Source: Roseicyclus persicicus (GTDB lineage Bacteria; Pseudomonadota; Alphaproteobacteria; Rhodobacterales; Rhodobacteraceae). From it: a DNA stretch of 64,000 nucleotides. Shown here in pieces: positions 44,058 through 53,451 of the stretch. A model generated the notes under the pieces. It searched no databases. It was not told where the DNA came from and saw only the letters and a list, made by a program, of their open reading frames with translations. Numbering within the stretch: position 1 is the first letter of the stretch; the number at the start of each line of letters is the position of its first letter. The stretch is taken from positions 62,001-126,000 of the forward strand of contig NZ_JAAZQQ010000007.1 of the NCBI RefSeq assembly GCF_012395815.1, written 5' to 3'. Made by a program: the position numbers and the translations under genes.

Positions 44058-45206
44058 ATGCGCGTCTCGCGCCGCAGCGCCGTCGATCCGTTCATCGTCA
44101 TGGATGTCATGGAGGCCGCCCGCGCCGCCGAGGAGGCCGGCCGCTCCATCATCCACATGGAGGTGGGCCAGCCCGGCACCGGCGCCCCCGCCGCCGCCCG
44201 CGCCCGGCTGGCCGCCGAGATGGAGAAGGGGCCGCTCGGCTACACCGTGGCCCTCGGCCGCCCCGACCTGCGCGCGGCCATCGCGGCGCTCTACGGCGAG
44301 TGGTATGGGATCGACCTCGACCCCGCCCGCGTGATCCTGACCTCGGGCGCCTCGGGCGGGTTCCTGCTGACCTTCTCCGCCCTTTTCGACGCGGGCGACC
44401 GGGTGGGCCTGGGCGAGCCCTGCTACCCCTCCTACCGCCAGATCCTGACGGCGATGAGCCTGACGCCCGTTGGCCTGCAGACCGATCTGGACACCCGCTA
44501 CCAGCCGACGCCCGACCACCTGTCGGACGATCTCGCCGGCCTGATCGTGGCCAGCCCCGCCAACCCCACCGGCACCATGCTGGGCAAGCCGGAGCTGGCC
44601 GCGCTGGCCGACGCCTGCGCCGGGCGCGACATCGCGCTGATCTCCGACGAGATCTACCACGGCCTGCAATACGACGGCCCCGCCGTCAGCGCGCTCGAGG
44701 TCACCGACGACGTCTACGTCATCAATTCCTTCTCGAAATACTTCTCGATGACCGGCTGGCGGCTGGGCTGGATGGTGGTGCCGCCGGATCATGTCCGCGT
44801 GGTCGAACGCCTCGCCCAGAACATGTTCATCTGCCCCGCCCACGCGAGCCAGGTCGCCGCCCTCGGCGCGCTCAGCCCCGAGGGCCGGGCCGAGCTCGAC
44901 GCCCACCGCGAGGTCTATGCCCGCAACCGCCGCATCCTGATCGACGGTCTCGCCGCCGCGTGCCTCACGCGCGTGGCGCCGGCCGACGGCGCCTTCTACC
45001 TCTACCTCGACGTCTCGCACCTGACCGGTGACAGCCTCGCGCTGTCCGCCGAGATCCTCGACAAGGCCGGCGTCGCCGTCACCCCCGGCCTCGATTTCGA
45101 CAAGTCCCGCGGCGCGGGGTTCCTGCGGCTCTCCTACGCCCGCTCGACCCCCGAGATCGAGGAAGGGGTCGCGCGGCTGGCCGCCTTCTTCGCCGCGCGC
45201 GGCTGA
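44058..45206 (+). CDS. PLP-dependent aminotransferase (class I/II)
   Basis: 382 residues. HMEVGQPGTGAP, GYTVALGRPDLRAAIA, SPANPTGTML, LISDEIYHGLQYDG, and the PLP Lys in SFSKYFSMTGWRLGW. Typical fold type I aspartate/tyrosine-type aminotransferase. The substrate is not known. CGGAGG is a strong ribosome site. Confidence 0.92.
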   Translation: MRVSRRSAVDPFIVMDVMEAARAAEEAGRSIIHMEVGQPGTGAPAAARARLAAEMEKGPLGYTVALGRPDLRAAIAALYGEWYGIDLDPARVILTSGASGGFLLTFSALFDAGDRVGLGEPCYPSYRQILTAMSLTPVGLQTDLDTRYQPTPDHLSDDLAGLIVASPANPTGTMLGKPELAALADACAGRDIALISDEIYHGLQYDGPAVSALEVTDDVYVINSFSKYFSMTGWRLGWMVVPPDHVRVVERLAQNMFICPAHASQVAALGALSPEGRAELDAHREVYARNRRILIDGLAAACLTRVAPADGAFYLYLDVSHLTGDSLALSAEILDKAGVAVTPGLDFDKSRGAGFLRLSYARSTPEIEEGVARLAAFFAARG

Positions 45207-45276
45207 TCTGGTCTTGGGCCGGACGGCGGGCTCTGCTAGTCTGCCCGAACCCCCACCAGACCCGGGACAGAACCCC

Positions 45277-46497
45277 GTGCGCCGAGCAGTCCTGATGCCC
45301 CTTCTGGCCGCGCTCGCGGTCTGCCTCACCGCCCTCGCCGCCCCGGCGCAGGGCTTCGGCGCGCTGGCCCGGCTCCTGCCCGAGGAGACGCGGCTGCACG
45401 GCGGCGAGACCGGCATCGACATCACCCTCGGCCTCAGCCAGCCGGTGCCCTTCCGCGTCTTCACCCTGGCCGACCCGGCCCGCGTGGTGGTGGATTTCCG
45501 CGAGGTGGCCTTTGGCGACTGGGCCGACACCGCGGATCTGCCCCCCGGCATCGAGGCGATGGAGGCGGGCCCGGCGCGCACGGCGGGCTGGTCGCGCCTC
45601 GTGCTGACCCTGTCCGCGCCCTTCGCGCCGACGACCGCCGCGATGACGACCGACCCCGCCACCGGCCGCGCCGCCGTCGCGCTGCGCCTCGTGCCGGTGC
45701 CCGAGGCCGAGTTCCGCGCCGCCGCCGGCACCCCGCCCGAGGCCACGGCCCCCCCCGCGGTGCTGCCCGAGGGGGCGGGCGCGGCGGGCGACGGGCGCCT
45801 TGTCGTGGTGCTCGACCCCGGCCATGGCGGCGTCGACCCGGGCGCCGTGCGGGGCGAGCATACCGAGGCCGACCTTGTCCTGACCTTCGCGCGCGAACTG
45901 CGCGACGCGCTCCGCCGCAGCGGCCGGGCCGAGGTGGTGCTGACCCGCGACGCCGACCTCTTCGTGCCGCTGCCGACCCGCGTGACGCTGGCGCGCGCGG
46001 CCGGGGCCGACCTGTTCATCTCGATCCACGCCGACGCGCTGGCCGAAGGCACCGCGCGCGGCGCGACGGTCTACACGCTGTCAGACACCGCGTCGGACGC
46101 CGCCGCCGAGGCGCTGGCCGAACAGCACGACCGCGCCGATCTGTTGCAGGGCATCGACCTGCACGGGGCCGACGACGTGGTGGCCGGCGTGCTGATGGAC
46201 CTCGCCCGGCTGGAGACCGCCCCGCGCAGCGCCGCGCTGGCCACCGCGCTGGTCGAGGGGATCGGCGCGGCGGGGCTCAGGCTCCATCCCGACCCGCAGG
46301 GCGAGGCGGGCTTCACCGTGCTGCGGGCGGCCGACATCCCCTCGGTGCTGCTGGAGATCGGCTTCATGTCGGATGCCCGCGACCTCGGCGACATCCTCGA
46401 CCCCGACTGGCGCGCGCAGATGCAGGCGGCGCTGGTCGAGGCGATCCTCGGCTGGGCCGAGGCGGATGCCGCGCGCATGGCGCTGGCCCGGCAATAG
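45277..46497 (+). CDS. amiC: N-acetylmuramoyl-L-alanine amidase (AMIN + Amidase_3)
   Basis: 406 residues from GTG 45277 (GGGACAG upstream; ATG 45295 is an alternative). Signal peptide of about 25 residues ends PAQG. The AMIN domain (about 30-145) is followed by a linker and the Amidase_3 domain starting VVVLDPGHGGVDPGAV, with Zn residues His and Glu (EHTEADLV), LFISIHADA and SVLLEIGFMSDARD. It cleaves peptidoglycan stem peptides for daughter cell separation. The neighbour PBP1A supports a wall role. Confidence 0.94.
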   Translation: MRRAVLMPLLAALAVCLTALAAPAQGFGALARLLPEETRLHGGETGIDITLGLSQPVPFRVFTLADPARVVVDFREVAFGDWADTADLPPGIEAMEAGPARTAGWSRLVLTLSAPFAPTTAAMTTDPATGRAAVALRLVPVPEAEFRAAAGTPPEATAPPAVLPEGAGAAGDGRLVVVLDPGHGGVDPGAVRGEHTEADLVLTFARELRDALRRSGRAEVVLTRDADLFVPLPTRVTLARAAGADLFISIHADALAEGTARGATVYTLSDTASDAAAEALAEQHDRADLLQGIDLHGADDVVAGVLMDLARLETAPRSAALATALVEGIGAAGLRLHPDPQGEAGFTVLRAADIPSVLLEIGFMSDARDLGDILDPDWRAQMQAALVEAILGWAEADAARMALARQ

Positions 46498-46503
46498 GGG
46501 GCG

Positions 46504-46571
46504 GCGGAAAACGCGCGTTTTCCGCAAGGGAAACCTCGAGGTTTCCCGTGCGTTTTCCTCGAGGAAAACGC
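46504..46571. repeat. Palindrome array C (three perfect hairpins) after the amidase
   Basis: Hairpin 1 46504-46525 (22 bp, arm GCGGAAAACGC, centre GCGCGC), spacer AA, hairpin 2 46528-46547 (20 bp, arm GGGAAACCTC, centre CTCGAG), spacer GT, hairpin 3 46550-46571 (22 bp, arm GCGTTTTCCTC, centre CTCGAG). All three are perfect. It starts 7 bp after the amidase stop and sits before the mrcA promoter. Confidence 0.9.
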
Positions 46572-46597
46572 TCCCTGCGGAAACCCGCGCATGTGAT

Positions 46598-46626
46598 TTG
46601 CCCGGACAGGGGGTTGCAGGTATAGC
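46598..46626 (+). promoter_or_regulatory. Promoter of mrcA
   Basis: TTGCCC, 17-bp spacer, TATAGC gives a good housekeeping promoter, with transcription starting near 46633 and a short leader to ATG 46653. Confidence 0.6.
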
Positions 46627-46652
46627 ATCCCCAACAGGAACGGGCGGCCCCC

Positions 46653-49226
46653 ATGATCCGATTCACCATTGGCTTCTTCGGCGCGATCTTCACCGCCGTG
46701 ACGCTCGGCATCTTTGCCGTGGCGGTGGCCGTGGGCGGCATCCTCTACATGTATTCCCGCGACCTGCCCGACCACGAGGCGCTGGCCAACTACCAGCCCC
46801 CCACGATCAGCCGGATCTATTCCCGCGAAGGCATGATCGTCGACGAGTTCGCCACCGAGCGCCGCCTGTTCGTGCCCGCCGAGGAGATCCCCGACCTCGT
46901 TGCCCATGCCTTCGTCTCGGCCGAGGACCGGAACTTCTACGAGCACGGCGGCTACGACCCCCGCGCCATCGCCGCGGCCTTCGTCGAGGCGGTGCGCAGC
47001 CGCGGCCGCGACGTGCGCGGCGCCTCGACCATCACCCAGCAGGTGATGAAGAATTTCCTGCTCGACGGGTCGCGCACGGTGGAGCGCAAGGTGCGCGAGA
47101 TCATCCTCGCCGCCCGGATCGAGACCGCCCTGTCGAAGGAGCGCATCCTCGAGCTTTATCTCAACGAGATCTTCCTCGGGCAGAACTCCTACGGCGTCGC
47201 CGCCGCGGCCCAGACCTATTTCAACGCCAATCTCGAGGACCTGACGCTGGAACAGGCGGCCTACCTCGCCGCGCTGCCGCAGGCGCCGTCGAACTTCCAC
47301 CCGGTGCGCGACTACGAGCGCGCGGTCAGCCGCCGCAACTACGTGCTGCGCGAGATGTTCGAGAACGGCTACATCACCCGCGCCGAGATGGAGCGCGCCA
47401 CCGCCGCGCCGCTGGAAACCGTGCAGGGCGGCCATATCGAGCCGTTCCGCACCGCGATGCCGCCGCGGAACTACTTCACCGACGAGATCCGCCGCCAGCT
47501 GTCGGCGCAATACGGCGAGGACGAGTTCTTCACCGGCGGCTATTCCGTCCGCGCCACCATGGACGAAAGCCTCCAGGTGGTGGCCGAGCGCGCGCTGCGC
47601 CGGGCGCTGGAGCGCTTCGACCGCGAGCAGGGCGTCTGGCGCGGCGCGGTCGACACCATCGACCCCGCCCGCCTGACCGACGAGGACAGCTGGCGCGCCG
47701 CGCTGGCCGAGGCCGAGATCGCCCGCGACATCGAGGGCTGGTCCGCCGCCGTGGTGCTGGAGGTCGGGCAGAACGCGGCCCGCATCGGCATCGAGGGCGT
47801 GGAGGAGGACGAGGACGGCCATTTCATCCCCGCCGAGGATGTGACCTGGGCCCGGCCCCTGCGCGAGGACGGCAGCCGCGGGCCGCAGGCGCGCGTGGCC
47901 GGCGACCTGTTGTCGGTCGGCGACGTGGTGCATGTGCGCGCCATGACGCGGGACAGCGACGGCAGCTTCCTGCGCTGGACGCTCAGGCAGGTGCCCGAGG
48001 TGCAGGGCGCCTTCATGGCGATGGACGTGAACACCGGCCGGGTGCTGGCGATGCAGGGGGGGTTCTCCTACCAGCAGTCGTCGTTCAACCGCGCCACCCA
48101 GGCGACGCGGCAGCCGGGCTCGTCGTTCAAGCCCTTCGTCTACGCCGCCGCGCTCGACAGCGGCTACAGCCCCAACACCATCGTCATCGACGCGCCCATC
48201 GAGGTGCAGACGCCCGAGGGGGTCTGGCGCCCGCAGAACGCGTCGAACCAGTTCTACGGGCCGTCGCCGCTGCGCACCGGGATCGAGCTCAGCCGCAACC
48301 TGATGACCGTGCGGCTGGCCCAGGACGTGGGCATGGAGACCGTCGCCCGCTACGCCGAGCGCTTCGGCGTCTACGACGACATGCAGCCCTTCCTCGCCAA
48401 CTCGCTGGGCAGCCAGGAGACCACGCTCTACCGCATGGTGGCGGCCTACGCGATGTTCGCCAACGGCGGCGAGCGGGTGGAGCCGACGCTGGTCGACCGC
48501 ATCCAGGACCGCTGGGGCAACACCGTCTACCGCCATGACCAGCGGCTCTGCCCCGACTGCCAGCTGGCGTCGCTGCAGCCCGGCATGGCGCCCGCCATCG
48601 TGTCGAACCGCGAGCGCGTGATCGACCCGATCACCGCCTACCAGCTGACCTCGATGATGCAGGGCGTCGTCACCCGCGGCACCGCGGCGGGGCGGATCGA
48701 CCTGCCGGTGCCCTCGGCCGGCAAGACCGGCACCACCAACGACGCGCGCGACGTCTGGTATGTGGGCTTCACCTCGACCATCGCGGCGGGCTGCTACATC
48801 GGCTACGACACGCCCCGGCCGCTGGGTTCGGGCGCCTCGGGCGGGGGCATGTGCGCGCCGGTGTTCAACGAGTTCATGCAGGAGGCCGTGCGCGAATACG
48901 GCGGCGGCCCCTTCGCGGTGCCCGAGGGCGGCGTGTTCTTCCCCATCGACCGCTACTCCGGTCAGCGCCTGCCCGACGGCGCGCAGGGCCCCGACGTGGT
49001 CTACGAGCTGTTCCGCGAGGGCGAGGAGCCGTATTTCGGCATCCTGTCGATCATCGACGGCGGCTGGGGCATGGGCTCGGACCTGCCGCTGGTCAGCCGC
49101 GGCGAGGGCGAGGCGGGCGACGGCGCGGTGGACGCGGACCAGACGGTGACCACCTCGACCGGCGAGGCGGCGCGGGTGCCGAGCCAGAGCGGCTTCGGCA
49201 CGCTCAGCTCGGGTGGGCTCTACTAG
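46653..49226 (+). CDS. mrcA: Penicillin-binding protein 1A
   Basis: 857 residues. N-terminal TM helix (about 5-33), transglycosylase domain (about 50-240) with SAEDRNFYEHGG and ASTITQQVMKNFLL, an OB-like region, then transpeptidase with SSFKPFVYA (SxxK Ser), SRN and KTGTTND. A bifunctional glycan polymerase and crosslinker. Position between the amidase and prfB is typical. Confidence 0.97.
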   Translation: MIRFTIGFFGAIFTAVTLGIFAVAVAVGGILYMYSRDLPDHEALANYQPPTISRIYSREGMIVDEFATERRLFVPAEEIPDLVAHAFVSAEDRNFYEHGGYDPRAIAAAFVEAVRSRGRDVRGASTITQQVMKNFLLDGSRTVERKVREIILAARIETALSKERILELYLNEIFLGQNSYGVAAAAQTYFNANLEDLTLEQAAYLAALPQAPSNFHPVRDYERAVSRRNYVLREMFENGYITRAEMERATAAPLETVQGGHIEPFRTAMPPRNYFTDEIRRQLSAQYGEDEFFTGGYSVRATMDESLQVVAERALRRALERFDREQGVWRGAVDTIDPARLTDEDSWRAALAEAEIARDIEGWSAAVVLEVGQNAARIGIEGVEEDEDGHFIPAEDVTWARPLREDGSRGPQARVAGDLLSVGDVVHVRAMTRDSDGSFLRWTLRQVPEVQGAFMAMDVNTGRVLAMQGGFSYQQSSFNRATQATRQPGSSFKPFVYAAALDSGYSPNTIVIDAPIEVQTPEGVWRPQNASNQFYGPSPLRTGIELSRNLMTVRLAQDVGMETVARYAERFGVYDDMQPFLANSLGSQETTLYRMVAAYAMFANGGERVEPTLVDRIQDRWGNTVYRHDQRLCPDCQLASLQPGMAPAIVSNRERVIDPITAYQLTSMMQGVVTRGTAAGRIDLPVPSAGKTGTTNDARDVWYVGFTSTIAAGCYIGYDTPRPLGSGASGGGMCAPVFNEFMQEAVREYGGGPFAVPEGGVFFPIDRYSGQRLPDGAQGPDVVYELFREGEEPYFGILSIIDGGWGMGSDLPLVSRGEGEAGDGAVDADQTVTTSTGEAARVPSQSGFGTLSSGGLY

Positions 49227-49267
49227 GGGCGCCGCGGGGCGCGCGCGGCGGCCTTGTCCCGCGCTTC

Positions 49268-49287
49268 GGGGCTGGTATATCAGCCCC
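49268..49287. promoter_or_regulatory. Hairpin in the mrcA-prfB gap
   Basis: GGGGCTG-GTATAT-CAGCCCC, 7-bp stem, 26 bp upstream of prfB. TTGTCC at 49255 with TATATC 15 bp on could be a weak prfB promoter. Function unclear. Confidence 0.35.
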
Positions 49288-49312
49288 CTGACGAGACAAG
49301 GGGCCGAGCCAG

Positions 49313-50437
49313 ATGCGCGCCGAGACGCAAGCCAACATCGAGAAGATCCGCAAGTCGCTGACGCTCCTGGGCCAGCGGCTGGGGCTGGAGACCGCGCAGC
49401 ACCGGCTTGAGGAATTCAACGCCCGCGTCGAGGACCCCAACCTCTGGAACGACCCGGCCCGCGCGCAGAAGCTGATGCGCGACCGGCAGATGCTGGTCGA
49501 CCGGCTGGGCACCTACGAGGCGATCCGCGCGGGGCTGAGCGACAATGTCGAGCTGATCGAGCTGGGCGAGGCCGAGGGCGACGCCGAGGTGGTGGCCGAG
49601 GCCGAGGCGGCGCTGGCCGAGCTGGTCGGCACCGCGGCGCAGAAGGAGCTGGAGGCGCTGCTGGACGGCGAGGCCGACGGCAACGACGCCTTTCTCGAGA
49701 TCAACGCGGGCGCCGGCGGCACCGAGGCCTGCGACTGGGCGCAGATGCTGGCGCGGATGTATGTCCGCTGGGCCGAGAGCCGCGGCTTCGAGGTGGACCA
49801 GCAGGACATGTCGCCCGGCACCGAGGCCGGCATCAAGTCGGTGGTCTACCAGGTCAAGGGGCCGAACGCCTATGGCTGGCTGAAGTCGGAATCGGGCGTG
49901 CACCGCCTGGTGCGGATCAGCCCCTTCGGCAAGGGCACGCGCGAGACGAGTTTCGCGAGCGTGTGGGTCTACCCGGTGGTCGACGACAACATCGAGATCG
50001 AGGTCAACGCCAACGACATCCGCATCGACACCTACCGGTCCTCGGGCGCGGGCGGCCAGCACGTGAACACGACCGACTCGGCGGTGCGGATCACCCACCT
50101 ACCCACCGGCATCGTGGTGACGAGTTCCGAGAAGTCGCAGCACCAGAACCGGGACATCGCGATGAAGGCGCTGAAGTCGCGGCTCTACCAGATGGAGCTG
50201 GAGAAGCGCACCGCGGCGATCACCGAGGCGCATGAGGCCAAGGGCGAGGCGGGCTGGGGCAACCAGATCCGGTCCTACGTGCTGCAGCCCTACCAGATGG
50301 TGAAGGACCTGCGCACGGGCTACGAGACCAGCGACACCGGCGGCGTGCTCGATGGCGACCTCGACGGGCTGATGGCGAGCGTGCTGGCGCTGAACGTGTC
50401 GGGCAAGAGCCGGGCCGAGGCGCGCGCGGAGGACTGA
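49313..50437 (+). CDS. prfB: Peptide chain release factor 2
   Basis: 374 residues. SSGAGGQHVNTTDSAVRI (GGQ), GVHRLVRISPFG (SPF anticodon-mimic tripeptide) place it as RF2, recognising UGA and UAA. The reading frame is continuous from ATG 49313: the in-frame UGA and CUUUGA programmed frameshift of E. coli is absent. It follows PBP1A. Confidence 0.97.
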   Translation: MRAETQANIEKIRKSLTLLGQRLGLETAQHRLEEFNARVEDPNLWNDPARAQKLMRDRQMLVDRLGTYEAIRAGLSDNVELIELGEAEGDAEVVAEAEAALAELVGTAAQKELEALLDGEADGNDAFLEINAGAGGTEACDWAQMLARMYVRWAESRGFEVDQQDMSPGTEAGIKSVVYQVKGPNAYGWLKSESGVHRLVRISPFGKGTRETSFASVWVYPVVDDNIEIEVNANDIRIDTYRSSGAGGQHVNTTDSAVRITHLPTGIVVTSSEKSQHQNRDIAMKALKSRLYQMELEKRTAAITEAHEAKGEAGWGNQIRSYVLQPYQMVKDLRTGYETSDTGGVLDGDLDGLMASVLALNVSGKSRAEARAED

Positions 50438-50450
50438 GGGCGGCGCCCGT

Positions 50451-50480
50451 CCTCGGGCCCCCCCGGGGGGCCCTCGTCCG
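50451..50480 (+). terminator. GC-only hairpin after prfB
   Basis: GGGCCCCCC...GGGGGGCCC stem of about 9 bp, 18 bp after the prfB stop. No U-tract. Possibly a Rho-dependent or mRNA-end-protecting hairpin. Confidence 0.4.
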
Positions 50481-50536
50481 GGCGACGGCGAGGCGGTGAT
50501 CCGGCGTGGCGCGGGAGGCTGGCGGCACGGCCGATT

Positions 50537-50570
50537 GAGTATTTGGAAAGCAAAGATGGGGGCAGGGGGG
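50537..50570 (+). repeat. GTATTTG-AAAGATG repeat, divergent copy 4
   Basis: GAGTATTTGGAAAGCAAAGA followed by TGGGGGCAGGGGGG, a variant of the family core, abutting the amidase-signature start codon. Confidence 0.45.
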
Positions 50571-50573
50571 AGC

Positions 50574-51953
50574 ATGGCCGAGCTGTGGGAGCTGGAGGCG
50601 GGCGCGCTGTCGGGGCTGATCGCGCGGCGCGAGGTGTCGCCGGTCGAAGTGATGCGCGCGGTGCTGGCCCGGATCGACGCGGTGAACGGCGAGGTGAACG
50701 CCATCGTCGCGTTGCGGGATCGCGAGACGCTGATGGGGGCCGCGCGGATCGCCGAGGCGATGCCGGCGGAGGGCTGGCTGCACGGCGTGCCCGTGGCGAT
50801 CAAGGACCTGATCGAGGTGAAGGGGATCCGGTCCACCTCGGGCTCGCCGCTGATGAAGGACCATGTGCCGGCCGTCGATGACGGGCTGGCCCGGCGGCTC
50901 AGGGCGGCGGGCGCCATCGTGATCGGCAAGACCAACGTGCCGGCCTTCGGGCTTGGTTCGCACACCGTGAACAAGGTCTACGGCGCCACCCGCAACCCCT
51001 ATGACCTGTCGCGGAGCGCGGGCGGGTCCTCGGGCGGAGCGGCGGCGGCGCTGGCGACGCGGATGCTGCCGGTGGCCGATGGGTCGGACATGATGGGCAG
51101 CTTGCGCAACCCGGCCGCCTGGAACAACGTCTATGGCTTCCGGCCCACCGCGGGCCTGGTGCCCGGCGAGCCGCGCGACAGCGTGATCCAGCACCGGCTG
51201 TCGACCAACGGGCCGATGGGGCGCAGCGTGGCCGACATGGAGCGCCTGCTGGAGACGCTGAGCGACGGCGCCTACCGCGCCGGGTCGGGCAAGGCGCCGG
51301 CGCGGCCGCGGATCGGCTGGCTGGGCGACTGGGGCGGGGCCTACACGATGGAGGACGGGATCCTGGCGCAGGCCGAGGCGGCGCTGGCCGCCATGGAGGG
51401 CTTAGGCTGGGCGGTGGAGCCGGTGGCGCCGCCCTATCCGGCCGCGGCGCTGTGGGAGAGCTGGACCATCCTGCGCCAGTTCGCCGTGGCGATGAGCCTC
51501 GGGCCCTACTGGCGCGACGAGGCCGCCCAGGCGCAGCTGCCGCCGCAGGCCAGGTGGGAGATCACCCACGGCTTTGCCCGCAAGGGGGCCGAGGTGGAAT
51601 GGGCGGCCGAGACGCGGCTGGCCTGGCTCGAGGCCGCGCGCGCCCTGTTCGCCCGCTACGACGCCGTGGTGCTGCCCGCGACGCAGGTCTGGCCCTTCCC
51701 GGTCGGGGACCGCTGGCCCGAGCGGATCGGCGGCCGCGAGATGGACACCTATCACCGCTGGATGGAGGTGGTGGTGCCGGCGAGCCTGGGCGGGCTGCCG
51801 GCGCTGGCGCTGCCCGCGGGCTTCGGGGCGCAGGGGTTGCCCGCCGGGGTGCAGATGATCGGCGCGCCGGGGGCCGACGCGATGCTGATGGCGCTGGGGC
51901 GCGCCTACCACGACGCGACCGGCTGGCCGGCGCGGAGGCTGCCCGCGCTCTGA
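50574..51953 (+). CDS. Amidase-signature enzyme
   Basis: 459 residues. Ser-cis-Ser-Lys triad: VAIKDLIEVKG (Lys), SRSAGGSSGGAAAALATRM (Ser pair and Gly-rich loop). The gene starts after GGGGGGAGC at ATG 50574. The family includes GatA, but neighbours (no gatB/gatC) suggest an indole-acetamide- or fatty-amide-type hydrolase. The substrate is unknown. Confidence 0.92.
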   Translation: MAELWELEAGALSGLIARREVSPVEVMRAVLARIDAVNGEVNAIVALRDRETLMGAARIAEAMPAEGWLHGVPVAIKDLIEVKGIRSTSGSPLMKDHVPAVDDGLARRLRAAGAIVIGKTNVPAFGLGSHTVNKVYGATRNPYDLSRSAGGSSGGAAAALATRMLPVADGSDMMGSLRNPAAWNNVYGFRPTAGLVPGEPRDSVIQHRLSTNGPMGRSVADMERLLETLSDGAYRAGSGKAPARPRIGWLGDWGGAYTMEDGILAQAEAALAAMEGLGWAVEPVAPPYPAAALWESWTILRQFAVAMSLGPYWRDEAAQAQLPPQARWEITHGFARKGAEVEWAAETRLAWLEAARALFARYDAVVLPATQVWPFPVGDRWPERIGGREMDTYHRWMEVVVPASLGGLPALALPAGFGAQGLPAGVQMIGAPGADAMLMALGRAYHDATGWPARRLPAL

Positions 51954-52027
51954 TCCCCCTTGGCGGGTGCGCCGGGGCCGGTCTACACTTCCCGCGGGAA
52001 ACCGGAGCCTGTCGGGGAGGAGGGGCC

Positions 52028-52819
52028 ATGAGCGACACCCTGGGCCATGCCGCGCCCTCCAAGGTGCCGGCGGTGCGCGAGATGGCGGTGGCCGACATCG
52101 GCGCGGCGCTGCGGGCGGGGCTGCGCGACTACCTCAGAAAGCCGATGATGGGGCTGTTCTTTTCCCACGTCTACGTGGTGGGGGGGTGGCTTCTCTACAT
52201 CTTCTTCTTCGTCACCGACCAGGTCTGGTACGCGATCCCGATCACCGTGGGCTTTCCGTTGATCGGCCCCTTCCTCGCGGTGGGGCTCTACGAGGTGTCG
52301 CGCCGGCTGGAGGCGGGCGAGACGCAGTGGCGGCGCAACGACATCTTCGGCGTGATCTGGCGCCAGCGGCTGCGGCAGTTGCCGCTGATGTCCTGGGTGG
52401 TGATCGTCTACTTCCTGTTCTGGTCCTTCTTCGCGCACATGCTGTTCGCGCTGTTCCTCGGGCCGTCGGCGCTGACCAACGTGACCACCTCCTACGCCTA
52501 CCTGCTGCAGCCCGAGGGGCTGACCATGCTGCTGGTGGGCACGGGGTTCGGGGCGGCCTTCGCCTTCGTGCTGTTCTGCCTGACGGCGGTGTCGCTGCCG
52601 CTGCTCCTGGACAAGGAGCTGGACTTCGTCACCGCGATGCTGACCTCGATCGCCGTGGTGCGCCGGAACCCCAGGGTCATGATCCTGTGGGGCCTGACCA
52701 TCGCGGTGCTGACCTTCCTCGGCATGGTGCCGGGGCTGCTGGGCCTGTTCGTGGTGCTGCCGGTGCTGGGCCACGCGACCTGGCACATCTACCGCCGCGC
52801 GCTGGTGCCGCTGGACTGA
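52028..52819 (+). CDS. DUF2189 membrane protein
   Basis: 263 residues with about six TM segments (about 47-70, 75-95, 122-145, 170-195, 220-245). GLYEVSRRLEAGE and FSHVYVVGGWLLYIFFF are typical. Unknown function. ATG 52028 after GGGAGGAGG. Confidence 0.86.
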   Translation: MSDTLGHAAPSKVPAVREMAVADIGAALRAGLRDYLRKPMMGLFFSHVYVVGGWLLYIFFFVTDQVWYAIPITVGFPLIGPFLAVGLYEVSRRLEAGETQWRRNDIFGVIWRQRLRQLPLMSWVVIVYFLFWSFFAHMLFALFLGPSALTNVTTSYAYLLQPEGLTMLLVGTGFGAAFAFVLFCLTAVSLPLLLDKELDFVTAMLTSIAVVRRNPRVMILWGLTIAVLTFLGMVPGLLGLFVVLPVLGHATWHIYRRALVPLD

Positions 52820-52831
52820 GGCGGCCATGAA

Positions 52832-52858
52832 AAAAGCCGGGCGGCGGGCCCGGCTTTT
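52832..52858. terminator. Bidirectional terminator between DUF2189 and bactofilin
   Basis: AAAAGCCGGG / CCCGGCTTTT, 10-bp stem, 7-base loop, followed by CCTGTTT. A/U tracts on both strands serve the two convergent genes. Confidence 0.8.
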
Positions 52859-52881
52859 CCTGTTTCGGCGGCTCCTGGCGC

Positions 52882-53451
52882 TCAGGAGGTCTTGAGGTCC
52901 GCGCCCGGGGCGGGGCCGGCGGCCGAGGGGCGCGGCACGGCGGGGGCGGGGGTCGACGGCGCCATGCGCGGCATCGACGACGACGCGCCGGTCGACAGCG
53001 GATCCTCGGCGCGCTGCACCGAGCCCTCGAAATGGGCGCCCGACTCGATCGCGATGGTCTTGTGGATGATGTCGCCCTCGACCCGCGCGGTGGAGGTCAG
53101 GCGCACCTTGAGGCCGCGCACCTTGCCGATCACGCGGCCGGTCACGACGATGTCGTCGGCGACGATCTCGCCCTCGATGTTGGCGCTTTCGCCCACGGTC
53201 AGCAGGTGGGCGCGGATGTCGCCCTGCACGGTGCCCTCGACCTGGATGTCGCCGGTGGTGCGCAGGTTGCCGGTCACCGTCAGGTCGGAACTCAGGATCG
53301 ACGGGTTGGGCTTGGACTTGGGCGACGAGGTGGGGGTGGACATGTCTGCTCCCGGCTTGGGGCTGGATTTCGTATCGGACGCGGAGGCGGGGGCGCTGTC
53401 GGCGCCGGACGCCTTCGGCCCGGGTTCATTGATCTTGGATTTAGAAAACAT
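52882..53451 (-). CDS. Bactofilin (polymer-forming cytoskeletal protein)
   Basis: 189 residues. Disordered N-tail of about 55 residues, then the beta-helix core (LTVTGNLRTTGDIQVEGTVQG, HLLTVGESANIEGEIVADDIVV, GKVRGLKVRLTSTARVEGDIIHKTIAIESGAHFEGS), then a Pro/Ala tail. It polymerises without nucleotide. It is co-encoded with an M23 peptidase whose stop it overlaps by 11 bp, a pairing known to place peptidoglycan hydrolases. Confidence 0.93.
   Translation of the reverse strand: MFSKSKINEPGPKASGADSAPASASDTKSSPKPGADMSTPTSSPKSKPNPSILSSDLTVTGNLRTTGDIQVEGTVQGDIRAHLLTVGESANIEGEIVADDIVVTGRVIGKVRGLKVRLTSTARVEGDIIHKTIAIESGAHFEGSVQRAEDPLSTGASSSMPRMAPSTPAPAVPRPSAAGPAPGADLKTS

Noticed and set aside
50574-51953. 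gatA, glutamyl-tRNA amidotransferase subunit A
   Set aside because: The amidase signature fits, but gatB and gatC are absent nearby and the sequence context is not that of GatA. Left as a general amidase.
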